Assembly: GCF_005298075.1 (NCBI RefSeq) | Contig: NZ_SZZH01000001.1 | Location: forward strand, 1,984,001-2,048,000 | Length of the DNA stretch: 64,000 nucleotides | Direction of reading: 5' to 3' | Source of the DNA: Nakamurella flava | Lineage (GTDB): Bacteria > Actinomycetota > Actinomycetes > Mycobacteriales > Nakamurellaceae | Shown here: piece by piece, positions 26,137 to 35,696 of the stretch | Layout of the letters: each line of letters opens with the position of its first letter | Numbering within the stretch: the stretch's first letter is position 1 | The notes under the pieces: generated by a model | Database searches by the model: none | What the model saw: only the letters and a program-made list of their open reading frames with translations | What the model was told of the DNA's origin: nothing | Position numbers and translations under genes: made by a program

Positions 26137-27405
26137 TCAGCCGGTGCGGACCAGACCGGCGACCTGCCGGGGCGACGGACCGTCAGCGGCCGGTACGGAC
26201 GGTGATCCGACCTCCACCGACCGCCCGGCGGACGGGGCGGCCGGGGGTTGCGTCGACTTCCGCTGCCGGCGGGTGAACTGCATCGCGTGACGCGCAGCCT
26301 TGACGGTGCTGAGCGCACCGAAGACTCCGTAGCGGGCGGCCAGCGATCGCCCGCCCGCGCCGTAGGCGAAATCGTGTCCGACCCACAGGGTTTCGCTCCA
26401 CCTCAGCTTCGACACGCTCGGACCGGGCGAGAAGTTGACCATGGCGTCGCCCCGCTCCACCGCCGTCCGGACGACCTCGGACTGCAGCAGCGTGGTGGGG
26501 CCGAGGTTCCACACGGACGGCAGGAATCCCGAGGAATGCACGTAGGCGGTGCCGGGCGCCCGCAGAGCCAACTGGGCGGCCACCACCTCGCCGTCGATGA
26601 CCAGTTCGAACATCGAAGCCAGACCCTCACGGGCCAGCACAGGCAGCACGGTACGGAGCAACTCCCGGTGACGGACGTCGGCATAGGCGTCGTGGTGGTC
26701 GATGCCCGACGAGTCGTTCGCCGATCGGCTGCGGTGCAGGTCGAGGAACCGATCCAGGGCCGCCCGGTCGAGGTCCGCGCCGGTGAGCTCACGGACCTCG
26801 GTGCATCCCGGGTGCTTCGCGAGGCGGTTCGTGCTGCGCCGGATGCTCTCCTTGACGTTCCGCTTCAGCGCCGACCGCGTCGCCGCCCAGGTCGACTCCA
26901 CCGTCAACATCACGCAGGCCCGGGACCGGACGTGCTCACCGAACGAGACCGGGGCGTCCCCGAAGGCCCATTCGGGCTCGAACCAGCCCTGGTCCTCCCC
27001 CAGCGAGATCTCGCACCAGTCGGCCGACGGGTCGCCGATCGTCGCCCCGACCACCATGCGGGAGACCTCGCGGCCCCACCCCGGGGCCGCCAGCCGGCCG
27101 GGCATCTCCAACGGAGAGCTGAAACCGCACCCGACGGGGATCATCCGTCGCGCCGCCTTGACCGGGCCGACCGACAGCTGCTGGACGAACATCGGGGCCA
27201 CCCCGACGAGCGCACCGGTGTCCGTCCGCCGCACCAGGACGAGCGCGGACTCCAGGTCGTAGGTGCGCAGCCAGCCCAGCACCCACACCGGGTGCAGGAA
27301 CGGATTGGCCGGAGCCGGCTGCAGGTGGAACAGCGACACCCACTCGTCCATCAGGGTGTCATCCGGCTCACTAGACCGAACGATGCTGACGGATAGTGTG
27401 CCCAT
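26137..27405 (-). CDS. FemAB/BioF2-type acyltransferase (GNAT superfamily)
   Basis: 422 residues. The pattern NPFLHPVWVLGWLRTY near the N-terminus, VKESIRRSTNRL in the middle, and SMFELVIDGEVVAAQLAL then SVWNLGPTTLLQSEVVRTAV in the second half match the BioF2-like acetyltransferase domain found in polysaccharide loci (often called cellulose-biosynthesis CelD-like or FemAB-like). These proteins transfer acyl or aminoacyl groups, but a precise reaction is not assigned. The C-terminal 60 residues are low-complexity and Pro/Ser-rich. It precedes the GT2 gene by about 180 bases on the same strand. Confidence 0.78.
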   Translation of the reverse strand: MGTLSVSIVRSSEPDDTLMDEWVSLFHLQPAPANPFLHPVWVLGWLRTYDLESALVLVRRTDTGALVGVAPMFVQQLSVGPVKAARRMIPVGCGFSSPLEMPGRLAAPGWGREVSRMVVGATIGDPSADWCEISLGEDQGWFEPEWAFGDAPVSFGEHVRSRACVMLTVESTWAATRSALKRNVKESIRRSTNRLAKHPGCTEVRELTGADLDRAALDRFLDLHRSRSANDSSGIDHHDAYADVRHRELLRTVLPVLAREGLASMFELVIDGEVVAAQLALRAPGTAYVHSSGFLPSVWNLGPTTLLQSEVVRTAVERGDAMVNFSPGPSVSKLRWSETLWVGHDFAYGAGGRSLAARYGVFGALSTVKAARHAMQFTRRQRKSTQPPAAPSAGRSVEVGSPSVPAADGPSPRQVAGLVRTG

Positions 27406-27539
27406 CGGTACTCAACTCCGGCGTTAGGGGGATTTTCGCCCGTCAGGCTAACCCATCGCTGCGGAACGCGAGGGGTGAATGTCCGAAATCTCCGTTCGCG
27501 AACGGGGGACCCCTGTCCGTGGCCGGAGTGCGGCTCGGG

Positions 27540-28553
27540 TCAACCGAGCGACAACGCCAGCCCGTCGAGGATGTCGTGTTCGGACACCGTCATCGCCTGC
27601 AGCCCGGTCCGTTCGGCCACCAGATCCGCCAGGATCGCGAGGATCAGGGCCCCGCCACCGATGACGTCGACCCGGCCGGGATGCATGTAGCCCAGCGCCG
27701 CCCGGTCGGCCCGGGTGGCGCCCAGGAAGAACTCCGCCACCTCGCGGGTCCGGTCGAAGCCGACGGTGCTCAGGTGGATGCGATCGGCGTCGTAGGTCGT
27801 CAGCCCCAGGGCGGCGGCGGCCACCGTGGTCGCGGTCCCGGCGACCGGCACGAACCGCCGGACGACCGTGCCCGCGCCGTCGGCCAGGGGAATCGCGTCC
27901 AGGCCGCGGGACAGCTGCTCACGGACCCAGCGCACCGCGGACCCGCGTTCCGACGCCGTCGGCGGATCGGAGTGCAGCAGCCGTTCGGTCAGCCGTACGC
28001 AGCCCAGGTCGATGCTGATCGCCCCGAAGAGCCGGGTGGTCAGGCCGCCGGCGGCACCGGCCACGCGTTCACCGGTCACCAGCTCGGTCGAACCGCCGCC
28101 GATGTCGACCACCAGGAACGGGCCGGTCGCGGGGTCGAGCTCGCCGACCGCTCCGGTGAAGGAGAGCGCGGCCTCCTCGGTACCGGTGATGACCTCGGGA
28201 TCCTGACCCAGGACGTCGCGCACCATGGCGACGAAGTCCGCGGTGTTGTCGGCGTCGCGGCTGGCCGAGGTGGCGGCCATCCGCACCCGCGTCGCCCCCG
28301 TCTGCCGCAGCGTGCCGGCGTAGTCGGTCAGCGCCCGCTGGGTCCGGTCGATCGCCGCGGGCGACAGGCGGCCGGTCGCGTCGACCCCCTCCCCCAGCCG
28401 GACGACCCGCATCTCGCGATGCACCTCGACAAGCGGTGGGCCGCCGTCGCCGACCCCAGTGGTCGGCAGGTCGGCGACGAGCAGCCGGATCGAATTGGTG
28501 CCGCAGTCGATCGCCCCGACGCGGAGCCGGTCGGACGATGCCACCTCAGACAT
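27540..28553 (-). CDS. ppx: Exopolyphosphatase / pppGpp phosphohydrolase family
   Basis: 337 residues. RVGAIDCGTNSIRLLVADL is the phosphate-1 ATPase-like motif, VVDIGGGSTELVTG the phosphate-2 motif, and FVPVAGTATTVAAAALGL and VDVIGGGALILAILADL complete the Ppx/GppA fold. It lacks the long C-terminal HD-like extension of proteobacterial Ppx, as is usual in actinomycetes. Enzymes of this family hydrolyse terminal phosphate from polyphosphate or pppGpp. Its start overlaps the end of the DUF501 gene by eight bases, in the eno-ftsB-DUF501-ppx order known from mycobacteria. Confidence 0.92.
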   Translation of the reverse strand: MSEVASSDRLRVGAIDCGTNSIRLLVADLPTTGVGDGGPPLVEVHREMRVVRLGEGVDATGRLSPAAIDRTQRALTDYAGTLRQTGATRVRMAATSASRDADNTADFVAMVRDVLGQDPEVITGTEEAALSFTGAVGELDPATGPFLVVDIGGGSTELVTGERVAGAAGGLTTRLFGAISIDLGCVRLTERLLHSDPPTASERGSAVRWVREQLSRGLDAIPLADGAGTVVRRFVPVAGTATTVAAAALGLTTYDADRIHLSTVGFDRTREVAEFFLGATRADRAALGYMHPGRVDVIGGGALILAILADLVAERTGLQAMTVSEHDILDGLALSLG

Positions 28554-29091
28554 TCGTCCCGGCCGATCCGCCGGAGCCGGGGTCGGGGTCGGACGGGTCG
28601 AGGCGCGCGCACGGGGTCGCCCCGCGGAAGAAGTCGGGGAGCCGGTCGACGGCCTCGTCGCCCAGCGGGTTGATCCCCCGGCCGACGGCGAGGGAGTGCG
28701 CGACCAGCACGTGCAGGCACTTGACCCGCGTCGGCATGCCGCCGGCCGTGACGTCGATGCCGAGGTCGTCGATGGCGTTGCGCTGCGCGAGGTACTGCTC
28801 GTGGGCGACCTGGTAGGCCGCGGCCAGTTCCGGGTCGTGGTCCAACCGTTCGGTCATCTCCCGCATGACCCCCTCGGCCTCCATCCGGCCCACCGCCGAG
28901 TTCAGCGCGCGACAGCACAGGTAGTACAGGGTCGGGAACGGGCTGCCGTCAGGCAGCCGCGGGCTGGTCTGCACGACCGCCGGCACCTGGTGGTCACAGC
29001 GGTAGGCGACGGCCAGCAGGCCGCGGGGGGCGCGACCCAGCTCGGAGGTCAGTGCGTCGACATCGGCCGGGGTCACCGGCTGCCACTTCAT
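28546..29091 (-). CDS. DUF501 family protein
   Basis: 181 residues from the ATG at 29091. Conserved features of DUF501 are GRAPRGLLAVAYRCDHQVPA, PFPTLYYLCCRALNSAVGRM with paired cysteines, and GGMPTRVKCLHVLVAHSLAV followed by GRGINPLGDEAV. The HVLVAHSLAxGxGxNPxGDE block is highly characteristic. The function is not established. It is translationally linked to ppx downstream (8-base overlap) and follows the ftsB-like gene by 20 bases, an arrangement shared by many actinomycetes. Soluble and cytoplasmic by composition. Confidence 0.92.
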   Translation of the reverse strand: MKWQPVTPADVDALTSELGRAPRGLLAVAYRCDHQVPAVVQTSPRLPDGSPFPTLYYLCCRALNSAVGRMEAEGVMREMTERLDHDPELAAAYQVAHEQYLAQRNAIDDLGIDVTAGGMPTRVKCLHVLVAHSLAVGRGINPLGDEAVDRLPDFFRGATPCARLDPSDPDPGSGGSAGTNV

Positions 29092-29111
29092 GGAATGCGT
29101 ACCGATCGAGG

Positions 29112-29672
29112 TCAGGAGGGTTCGGACAGAGTCGCCCACAGGTCGCCGTACCAGGGCCCCGACGGCGGGGCCGCGGTGCCGGAGCCGGCGTCGGTGGGAT
29201 CGAGCGCGGGGGCGTGCACCACGAAGACGGTGTCGCCGGGCTTGACGTACTGCAGCCGGCGACGCGCCTCGGCGGTCACATAGTCGGGATCGAGCAGCGC
29301 TTCCCGACGCGCCACCAGATCGGTCTTCTGCTGCTCGAGCGTCTGCTCGGTCTCCTGGGCCGCCGACAGGATCTGCCGCTGCTGCAGGTAACTGCGCAGC
29401 GGGAAGGCCAGCGAGAGCGCGACCGCGCACAGCACGAGCCCGAGTGCGGTGATCTGCCGGGTGAGCCGGGAGCGGGGCAGCAGCGTGCGACCGGCGGGCT
29501 TGGCCGGTCCGGAGACCCCGCGTCCGCTGCGCCGGGCCAGTCCCGTGGCGGCGGTGGTCGGCGCGGTGCCCGGGCGGTTCGCGCGGGGTCGCGCCGCGCG
29601 CCGGGGTCGACCCGAACGGCCGGTCCGCCGCGCCCCGTCGGACGCCCCGGAGGTGGGCTTTTCGGAGCTCAT
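29112..29672 (-). CDS. FtsB/DivIC-like septum formation initiator protein
   Basis: 186 residues from the ATG at 29672. A long basic, disordered N-terminus (about 75 residues rich in Arg, Pro and Thr) precedes a single membrane segment (ITALGLVLCAVALSLAF), an extracytoplasmic coiled coil (YLQQRQILSAAQETEQTLEQ) and the motif DPDYVTAEARRRLQYVKPGD, which is typical of actinobacterial FtsB/DivIC proteins. It probably links FtsQ/FtsL-type divisome proteins at the septum. It follows eno and precedes DUF501 and ppx, as in M. tuberculosis Rv1023-Rv1026. Confidence 0.9.
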   Translation of the reverse strand: MSSEKPTSGASDGARRTGRSGRPRRAARPRANRPGTAPTTAATGLARRSGRGVSGPAKPAGRTLLPRSRLTRQITALGLVLCAVALSLAFPLRSYLQQRQILSAAQETEQTLEQQKTDLVARREALLDPDYVTAEARRRLQYVKPGDTVFVVHAPALDPTDAGSGTAAPPSGPWYGDLWATLSEPS

Positions 29673-29842
29673 GCCCTGCACCCCGCCGCCGTCACGTCCA
29701 CCGGTCCCGCCACCACCACACACCCATCTGTCCGTCGAGGCGTCGTGTCCGACGCCCACCCACCGACGTCGGCACTCACCGAGAACGACGGGGTGCTGTC
29801 ATTCTGCGGGTCGCACGCCGATGACGGGCGAAGACACGAGCA

Positions 29843-29869
29843 GCCGGTCGGGTGGGAAACCCGACCGGC
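29843..29869 (-). terminator. Hairpin downstream of eno
   Basis: An 11-bp inverted repeat (GCCGGTCGGGT and complement) with a five-base loop lies 30 bases after the eno stop and before the ftsB-like start at 29672. It may attenuate transcription between eno and the division/ppx genes. No U-run is present. Confidence 0.5.
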
Positions 29870-29898
29870 CGCCCGGTGCCGATGGTGCGACCGCGACG

Positions 29899-31338
<1,440 letters not shown>

Positions 31339-31408
31339 TCAGCTTCCGGTCGCCCGGCAGGTGCGCAGCAGGGGTCGCAAACGGGACGAGGAGTCGACCC
31401 GTGCTCGA

Positions 31409-32407
31409 TCAGAGTGCCCGCAGCCGCGGCAGCACGTGCTCGCCGTAGAGCCGCAGGAACCGCTCCTGGTCCTCTCCGGGGGCGTGGAAGACCAGGTGGG
31501 TGAAGCCGAGATCGAGGTAGCGCCGGATCTTCTCGACGTGCTCATCCGGGTCAGTGGAGACGATCCACCGGGACGCAGCCTTTTCCACCGGCAGCTCATC
31601 GGCCAGCCGCTGCATCTCGATCGGGTCCTCGACGCCGCTCTTCTGCTCGGGCGACAGCGCCAGCGCGGCCCAGTTGGCCGTGTCGGCCAAGGCCCGGTCG
31701 GCGTCCGGGTCGAACGACACCTTCATCTCGATGAGCAGGTCGAGATCGGACAGGGTGCGCCCGATCTTGCCCGCGCCCTCGGCCAGCGCCGGGAGCAGGG
31801 TTTCGGAGTACAGCTCGGGGGCCTTGCCGGAGGTGGTGATGAACCCGTCGGCGACACGGCCGGCCAACCGGGTGGCGGCCGGACCGGAGGCCCCGATGTA
31901 CAGCGGTACCGGCTGGGTGGGCTTGTCGTAGATGGTGGCCTTGTCGGTCGAGTAGAAGGTGCCGTCGAAGGTCACCCGGTCCTCGGTCCACAACTTCTTG
32001 ATGAGCGTCACCGCCTCCTTGAGGCGGGCGAAGCGTTCCTTGCCGTCCGGCCACTCCAGGCCCAGCGCGACCTCGTTGAGGGACTCCCCCGAGCCGACGC
32101 CCAGGATGACCCGCTCGGGGTACAGCAGTCCGAGGGTGGCGAACGCCTGGGCGATGACGGCCGGGTGGTAGCGGAACGTGGGCGTCAGCACCGACGTGCC
32201 CAGCAGTAGCCGCTCGGTCCGCGCCCCCACCGCGCCGAGCCACGGCAGGGCGGCCGGTGCGTGTCCCCCGTCGTGCCGCCAGGGCTGCAGGTGGTCGGAG
32301 ATGAAGACCGAGTCGAAGCCCTGTTCCTCCGCGGTCACGGAGAACCGGATGAGATCGTTCGGACCGAACTGCTCGGCCGACGCCTTGTAACCGAGTCGGA
32401 TGCCCAT
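31409..32407 (-). CDS. fgd: F420-dependent glucose-6-phosphate dehydrogenase
   Basis: 332 residues from the ATG at 32407, with AGGA close upstream. The sequence follows mycobacterial FGD1: LGYKASAEQFGPNDLIRFSV, SDHLQPWRHDGGHAPAALPW, LLLGTSVLTPTFRYHPAVIA, GVGSGESLNEVALG, DGFITTSGKAPELY and ASRWIVSTDPDEHVEKI. The His in SDH and the nearby Trp are conserved F420-site residues. It oxidises glucose-6-phosphate and reduces cofactor F420, feeding F420H2-dependent reductases. The presence of F420 metabolism supports an actinomycete host. It sits between eno and the methionine genes without obvious operon linkage. Confidence 0.92.
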   Translation of the reverse strand: MGIRLGYKASAEQFGPNDLIRFSVTAEEQGFDSVFISDHLQPWRHDGGHAPAALPWLGAVGARTERLLLGTSVLTPTFRYHPAVIAQAFATLGLLYPERVILGVGSGESLNEVALGLEWPDGKERFARLKEAVTLIKKLWTEDRVTFDGTFYSTDKATIYDKPTQPVPLYIGASGPAATRLAGRVADGFITTSGKAPELYSETLLPALAEGAGKIGRTLSDLDLLIEMKVSFDPDADRALADTANWAALALSPEQKSGVEDPIEMQRLADELPVEKAASRWIVSTDPDEHVEKIRRYLDLGFTHLVFHAPGEDQERFLRLYGEHVLPRLRAL

Positions 32408-32536
32408 CGATGTCCTGCCTTCTGTCGCCCCCGGGTCATCCCCATCCTGGCACCGCACCGTGACCGGCCGGTGAAGTCCGACACCAAGCCCCAATCCCCC
32501 GCGCGAGCGCGGCCGACCTCCGCGGGTCCCCGGATG

Positions 32537-33709
32537 TCAGTTGCCGACGGCATCCCGGACGACATCCGCGACGGCCCCGGCTTCGATGAGGAAACCGTCG
32601 TGGCCGTACTCCGAGTGCAGGACGTGCAGTGCCCGGCAGGCGGGGGCGGTGGCCAGCACCTCGCCCTGGGCGGGCGGGAACAGGCGATCGGAATCCACCA
32701 CCGCAACGGTCAGCTCGGCCGTGATGCGGTGCAGGGCGGCGGTGATGCCCCCGCGGCCCCGGCCGATGTCGTGGGAGTTCATCGCCTCGGTGAGCACCAG
32801 GTAGGAGTTCGGGTCGAAGCGGCGGCCGAGCTTGCGGCCGTGGTGGCGCAGGTAGGACTGCACGGCGAACTGTTCGGCGGCACCGTCGACGGCCGGCTGC
32901 GGGTCACGGCCGAAGCGCACGTCGAGCTCGAGCGCGCTGCGGTAGGTGGCGTGGGCGATCTGGCGGGCCACCGCCATCCCCCGCACCGGTCCGGCGCCGG
33001 GGTAGTAGTCGCCGCCGCGGAACTCGGGGTCGAGTCGGATCGCGTCGAGTTGCGGTGTGCTCCAGGCGATCTGGTCGCCGCTGAAGGCCGCGCCGGTGGC
33101 GATGGCGACCGATCGGGCGACCCGGTCGGGATGACCGACCGCCCACTCCACGGCTCGCATCCCGCCCATCGACCCGCCGACGACGGTGTGGAACCGCTCG
33201 ATGCCCAGGTGGTCGGCGAAGGCGACCTCGGCGGCCACCTGGTCGCGGACGGTGATCCGCGGGAATCGCGATCCCCACGGCCGGCCGTCCGGCGCCGGGG
33301 ACGACGGGCCGGTGGTCCCCCGGCAGCCGCCCAGCACGTTGGCGGCCAGGACGTAGAGCCGGTCGGTGTCCAGCGGGGCGCCGGGGCCGATCAACCCGTC
33401 CCACCAGCCCGGGGTCGGCTGCTGGGGTCCGGCCGGCCCGACGACGTGGCTGTCCCCGGTCAACGCGTGCAGCACCAGCACGGCGTTGTCGCGCCGGGCG
33501 TTCAGGCGCCCCCACTGCTCGTAGGCCACGGTGAGGGCGGGCAGCGTGGTGCCGTCCTCGACCGTCAGTCGGCCGAGATCGGCGAACCAGCGGTCGGTCC
33601 CGGCGTCCGGTCGGTCGGCCGGGCGACCGCCGGTCACCGGCCCGACGGCGACCACGGGGTCGCCACCGGACCGATGCACCGACGTCATCGCCGAGGTCGG
33701 TCTGTCCAC
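32537..33709 (-). CDS. metX: Homoserine O-acetyltransferase
   Basis: 390 residues from a GTG at 33709; an ATG at 33688 is an alternative, and neither has a strong ribosome site. The alpha/beta-hydrolase motifs are VLVLHALTGDSHVVGPAGPQ, PGWWDGLIGPGAPLDTDR, NVLGGCRGTTGPSSPAPDGR and the nucleophile elbow VVGGSMGGMRAVEW. YLVLTEAMNSHDIGRGRG and SEYGHDGFL, with the catalytic His, complete the enzyme. It acetylates L-homoserine with acetyl-CoA for methionine synthesis. It lies seven bases after metY, so the two form an operon under the upstream SAM-responsive leader. Confidence 0.93.
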   Translation of the reverse strand: MDRPTSAMTSVHRSGGDPVVAVGPVTGGRPADRPDAGTDRWFADLGRLTVEDGTTLPALTVAYEQWGRLNARRDNAVLVLHALTGDSHVVGPAGPQQPTPGWWDGLIGPGAPLDTDRLYVLAANVLGGCRGTTGPSSPAPDGRPWGSRFPRITVRDQVAAEVAFADHLGIERFHTVVGGSMGGMRAVEWAVGHPDRVARSVAIATGAAFSGDQIAWSTPQLDAIRLDPEFRGGDYYPGAGPVRGMAVARQIAHATYRSALELDVRFGRDPQPAVDGAAEQFAVQSYLRHHGRKLGRRFDPNSYLVLTEAMNSHDIGRGRGGITAALHRITAELTVAVVDSDRLFPPAQGEVLATAPACRALHVLHSEYGHDGFLIEAGAVADVVRDAVGN

Positions 33710-33716
33710 GGACCGG

Positions 33717-35033
33717 TCAGTCCTGCTTGGCCGCCCGGAAGCCGGCCTCCAGGTCGGCGAGGATGTCGTCGATCCCCTCGATGCCGACGGCCAACCGGAT
33801 CAGGCCCGGGGTGACACCGGTGGTCAGCTGCTCCTCCGGGCTGAGCTGGCCGTGCGTGGTCGACGCCGGGTGGATGACCAGCGAGCGGACGTCACCGATG
33901 TTGGCCAGGTTGGTGAACAGCTCGAGCGCGTCGCTGAACGCCGCGCCGGCCGCCACCCCGCCCTTGATCTCGAAGGAGACGATGGGCCCGCCGCCCCGGG
34001 GGGCGTACTTGCGCTGCAGGTGGTTCCACCGGCTGGACTCCAACGCCGGGTAGGACACCGACTCGACCTCAGGCCGGTCGGCCAGCCAGCGGGCCACCGC
34101 CTCGGCGTTGGCGTTGTGCCGCTCGACCCGCAGCGACAGCGTCTCGATGCCCTGCGAGATGAGGAACGCGTTGAACGGCGAGATGGCCGGGCCGACGTCG
34201 CGGAGCAGCTGCAGCCGGGCCTTGAAGATGAACGCCACGTTGGCCTTGAACAGGCCCTCCGGGCCGAGGTCGCGCCCCCAGACCAGGTTGTTGTAGCTGG
34301 GGTCGGGGTTGTTGAAGCCGGGGAAGCGCCCCGGGTCGGCCTGCCAGTCGAAGTTCCCCGAGTCGACGATGACGCCGCCGATCGCGGTGCCGTGCCCGCC
34401 CAGGTACTTGGTCGCCGACTGGACGACGATGTCGGCGCCGTGCTCGATCGGCCGGATCAGCCAGGGCGTGGGCACCGTGTTGTCGACGATCAGCGGCACC
34501 CCGGCCTCATGGGCGACGCCCGCGACCCCGGCGATGTCGAGCACGTCGAGCAGGGGGTTGGAGATGGTCTCGCCGTACAGCGCCTTGGTGTTGGGCTTGA
34601 TCGCGGCCCGCCAGGACTCGAGATCGTCCGGATCGTCGACGAAGTCGACGGTGATGCCGAGCTTGGGCAGCGTGTAGTGGAACAGGTTGTAGGTGCCGCC
34701 GTAGAGACGCGGCGAGGAAACGACATGGTCGCCGGCCTGGGCGATGGTGAGGATGGCGACGCTCTCGGCGGCCTGCCCGGACGCGAGCAGCAGCGCCCCT
34801 ACCCCACCCTCCAGGGAGGCGATGCGATCCTCGACCACGGCCTGGGTCGGGTTCATGATCCGGGTGTAGATGTTGCCGAGTTCCTCGAGCGCGAACAGCT
34901 TGCGGCCGTGCTCGGACGAGTCGAAGGCGTACGACGTCGTCTGGTAGATCGGCAGCGCCCGCGCCTTGGTGGTGGGGTCGGGCTGCTGGCCGGCATGGAT
35001 CTGACGCGTGTCGAAGGACCAGTTGGTGCTCAT
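33717..35033 (-). CDS. metY: O-acetylhomoserine sulfhydrylase (PLP-dependent)
   Basis: 438 residues from the ATG at 35033, with AGGAG nine or ten bases upstream. Cys/Met-metabolism PLP enzyme motifs are FDTRQIHAGQQPDPTTKARA, PIYQTTSYAFDSSEHG, YTRIMNPTQAVVEDRIASLE, LLLASGQAAESVAIL and the PLP-lysine region DIVVQSATKYLGGHGTAIGG. It makes homocysteine from O-acetylhomoserine and sulfide. It is the first gene of the metY-metX operon. A SAM-IV-like aptamer and an 8-bp palindrome precede it, so expression should drop when S-adenosylmethionine is abundant. Confidence 0.94.
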   Translation of the reverse strand: MSTNWSFDTRQIHAGQQPDPTTKARALPIYQTTSYAFDSSEHGRKLFALEELGNIYTRIMNPTQAVVEDRIASLEGGVGALLLASGQAAESVAILTIAQAGDHVVSSPRLYGGTYNLFHYTLPKLGITVDFVDDPDDLESWRAAIKPNTKALYGETISNPLLDVLDIAGVAGVAHEAGVPLIVDNTVPTPWLIRPIEHGADIVVQSATKYLGGHGTAIGGVIVDSGNFDWQADPGRFPGFNNPDPSYNNLVWGRDLGPEGLFKANVAFIFKARLQLLRDVGPAISPFNAFLISQGIETLSLRVERHNANAEAVARWLADRPEVESVSYPALESSRWNHLQRKYAPRGGGPIVSFEIKGGVAAGAAFSDALELFTNLANIGDVRSLVIHPASTTHGQLSPEEQLTTGVTPGLIRLAVGIEGIDDILADLEAGFRAAKQD

Positions 35034-35055
35034 CGGGGATGCACTCCTGCCGAGA

Positions 35056-35071
35056 CAGGGACCGGTCCCTG
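35056..35071 (-). promoter_or_regulatory. Palindrome in the metY leader
   Basis: CAGGGACCGGTCCCTG is a perfect 16-base palindrome between the SAM-IV-like aptamer and the metY ribosome site. It may form part of the switch expression platform, for example a hairpin that competes with an anti-terminator or sequesters the ribosome site. A protein operator is an alternative. Confidence 0.4.
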
Positions 35072-35093
35072 GTCGGATGACCTCTGGGGTCCC

Positions 35094-35215
35094 GGTCCGC
35101 GCTTGCGAACCGCCACCGCAGCGGCCCGCCTGGTCGTCACCCGGGGCACCCCCACCGCGGAAGGAGGGTTGCCGCCCAGCCGGCCGGGGCCTGTGGCTGG
35201 GACTCAAGACCGTGC
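35094..35215 (-). promoter_or_regulatory. SAM-IV-like riboswitch upstream of metY
   Basis: On the minus strand the leader contains GGTCTTGAGTCCCAGCC (P1/P2 start), GGCCGGCTGGGCGGCAACCC (P2 return and the GGCAACC SAM-binding core), GGTGGGGGTGCCCCGGGTGA, and the closing GACGACC that pairs with the initial GGTC. The distal GTTCGCAAGCGCGGACC matches the 3' part I remember for the SAM-IV family, which is found in actinomycetes upstream of methionine genes. The position about 60 bases before metY fits. The exact boundaries are estimates. Recognition is by memory of the consensus and was not computed. Confidence 0.8.
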
Positions 35216-35356
35216 CCGGAGTGTAACGGCGATGTGTCGCCGCCGTTCGGCCGGGTGGGTGAACGTCCGACCTCGCCGTCGTGACGGTTGTGAGATGGGC
35301 CGCGATCCGCGGCCGCGGCACCGAACCCCGCGCCCGGCCGGGCCAGACTGGACGGC

Positions 35357-35686
35357 ATGTCCCCCCGCGCCCTGGTCACCGCGTTCCGCGTCGTCTCCAT
35401 CGCCGAGGCCGTCTCCTGGACGGGCCTGCTCATTGGCATGTACTTCAAGTGGATCGCCGGGACGACCGAGGTCGGGGTCAAGGTCTTCGGCCCGATCCAC
35501 GGCGGGATCTTCGTGGCCTACGTCGTCGTGGCGCTGCTGACCGCTCGGGCCCAGCGCTGGACCTGGATCACCACCGGCCTCGCCCTGGTCGCGTCGATCC
35601 CCCCGTTCTTCACCCTGTGGTTCGAGCGGTGGGCGCTGCGCACCGGCCGACTGGACCCGCAGCGGGCCCTGCGCACGGCCGGCTGA
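35357..35686 (+). CDS. DUF3817 family membrane protein
   Basis: 109 residues with three hydrophobic segments (VVSIAEAVSWTGLLIGMYFK, HGGIFVAYVVVALLTA and WITTGLALVASIPPFFTLWF). FRVVSIAEAVSW, KVFGPIHGG and FERWAL match the conserved pattern of DUF3817 proteins, which are common in actinomycetes and resemble a membrane segment of heme/copper-type carriers in size only. The function is unknown. It stands divergent from the metY leader and convergent with mntH, whose stop is ten bases away. Confidence 0.85.
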   Translation: MSPRALVTAFRVVSIAEAVSWTGLLIGMYFKWIAGTTEVGVKVFGPIHGGIFVAYVVVALLTARAQRWTWITTGLALVASIPPFFTLWFERWALRTGRLDPQRALRTAG

Positions 35687-35696
35687 GCCCGGTACG

